NCBI GenBank assembly: GCA_036269915.1
Contig: DATBDM010000267.1
Location: 1 to 13,450, forward strand
Direction: 5' to 3'
DNA length: 13,450 bases
Source of the DNA: DATBDM01 sp036269915
Lineage (GTDB): Bacteria > Actinomycetota > Thermoleophilia > Solirubrobacterales > Solirubrobacteraceae
The position numbers were made by a program, and so were the translations under genes. Below, in pieces: positions 13,024 to 13,450 of this stretch; positions within the stretch are counted from its first letter, which is position 1; each line of letters begins with the position of its first letter. The notes beneath the pieces are model-generated. The model saw only the letters and a list, made by a program, of their open reading frames with translations, was not told the DNA's origin and ran no database searches.

Positions 13024-13052
13024 AGTCTAGCTCAGGCGGTCGCCGCTGCCAC
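13024..13052 (-). promoter_or_regulatory. Candidate promoter of the zinc-ribbon gene inside the STAS 3' end
   Basis: On the minus strand GTGGCA (13052-13047) matches TTGACA at 4 of 6. It is followed after exactly 17 bases by TAGACT (13029-13024), a TANNNT -10. Predicted start near 13017, giving a leader of about 93 nt before ATG 12924. The -35 lies within the last codons of the STAS gene. Confidence 0.4.
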
Positions 13053-13379
13053 CGCGGAGCGGCTGTCCGGCAGGAGCTCGAGATGCCGGTTGAGCGCCGT
13101 CAGCGCGATCAGCCGCCGGACCGCCTGGGAGCCCTCCACGACCAGCAGCCGGCGGCCGTCGCGCAGCGCGCGGCGATGGGCCGCGAGCACCTGGGCGAGC
13201 CCGGCGGAGTCGATGAAGCCGAGGTCGGAGAGATCGAGCACCAGGCAGTCGGGTCCGGTGGCCTCGACGCGCCGCAGCTCGGCGTCGACGGTGTAGGCCG
13301 CGGGGCCGCACAGCTCACCCTGGATGGCGACGCGCACCGCCCTGGTTCCCAGCGCTTCGATCACCACCTGACACAGCAC
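13032..13379 (-). CDS. STAS-domain anti-sigma factor antagonist-like protein
   Basis: GTG start at 13379 with Shine-Dalgarno AGGAGG (plus-strand 13389-13394) and 9-nt spacer; 115 residues. The frame is open 20 codons further upstream, but that part is Pro/Gly-rich and lacks a ribosome site. The domain shows the STAS layout: N-terminal strands (AVRVAIQGELCGPAAYTVDA), CLVLDLSDLGFIDSAGLAQV with the conserved phosphorylatable Ser in D-S-A-G-L, and a C-terminal strand-helix (RLLVVEGSQAVRRLIALTAL). SpoIIAA/RsbV-like proteins bind an anti-sigma kinase when that Ser is unphosphorylated, freeing an alternative sigma factor. A kinase would phosphorylate the Ser to block binding. No RsbW-like kinase or sigma factor is in view; it may lie outside, or the protein may act with a distant partner. 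A sigma-B-like promoter pattern lies upstream. Confidence 0.9.
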   Translation of the reverse strand: MLCQVVIEALGTRAVRVAIQGELCGPAAYTVDAELRRVEATGPDCLVLDLSDLGFIDSAGLAQVLAAHRRALRDGRRLLVVEGSQAVRRLIALTALNRHLELLPDSRSAVAAATA

Positions 13380-13415
13380 GGCACTTCCCCTCCTCGGACC
13401 GCCTGGCGGCTGCCA

Positions 13416-13440
13416 GTACCCCGCCGCCACCCTACTCAAC
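13416..13440 (-). promoter_or_regulatory. Sigma-B-like promoter pattern upstream of the STAS gene
   Basis: On the minus strand GTTGAG (13440-13435), 13 bases, then GGGTAC (13421-13416). The general-stress sigma-B consensus is GTTT near -35 and GGGTAT near -10 with a 12-15 base gap, so the -10 is a near match and the -35 partial. This would put the STAS regulator under the type of sigma factor it is expected to release. Confidence 0.3.
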
Positions 13441-13450
13441 CCCGGCCTGC

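Noticed and set aside
13380..13439. Upstream ATG start at 13439 for the STAS gene
   Set aside because: The added 20 residues are Pro/Gly-rich, have no ribosome site, and would overlap the promoter and Shine-Dalgarno region that fit GTG 13379.

Overview
This is a very GC-rich (well over 70% by eye), gene-dense chromosomal window. Most coding regions use GC-ending codons, and several start at GTG or TTG. The gene set suggests a high-GC actinobacterium. A secreted protein with an N-S-V-G-type decad repeat, a DUF4333 lipoprotein, a small universal-stress-like protein and a STAS regulator together point to class Thermoleophilia (Solirubrobacterales-like). That placement is an inference from family recognition; no rRNA or marker gene is present. 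I see no mobile element, tRNA, rRNA or CRISPR array.

Layout. Positions 1-3130 hold four minus-strand genes, read from right to left: a DJ-1/PfpI protein, a family-2 glycosyltransferase with a helical-repeat tail, a DUF4333 lipoprotein, and a Thr-rich collagen-like secreted protein that runs off the left edge. Divergent from these, 3171-7025 encodes a full-length HrpA-type DEAH-box RNA helicase. Next on the plus strand come a secreted decapeptide-repeat protein (7100-7798), a secreted zinc metallopeptidase with a TTG start (7900-10026), and a membrane-anchored penicillin-binding transpeptidase (10082-11743). The right end is minus strand again, read from right to left: a STAS anti-sigma-antagonist-like protein, a 34-residue zinc-ribbon microprotein, a universal-stress-like protein, and a small coiled-coil protein whose stop codon overlaps that of the penicillin-binding protein.

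How the parts may work together. About half the proteins are exported or cell-surface proteins: collagen-like protein, lipoprotein, repeat protein, protease and PBP. The glycosyltransferase lies two genes upstream of the Thr-rich collagen-like gene and could modify it; this is a hypothesis. The right-hand cluster looks stress-related.

Two kinds of translation start are visible. One group (collagen-like, DUF4333, glycosyltransferase, hrpA, PBP) has a TANNNT or near-TANNNT hexamer 6-8 nt before the start codon and no Shine-Dalgarno sequence, as expected for leaderless mRNAs. The other group (repeat protein, protease, universal-stress-like, zinc ribbon, STAS) has a clear Shine-Dalgarno sequence. 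The most novel-looking items are the zinc-ribbon microprotein with its structured leader, the protease promoter with a perfect palindrome in its spacer, and the decad-repeat protein.
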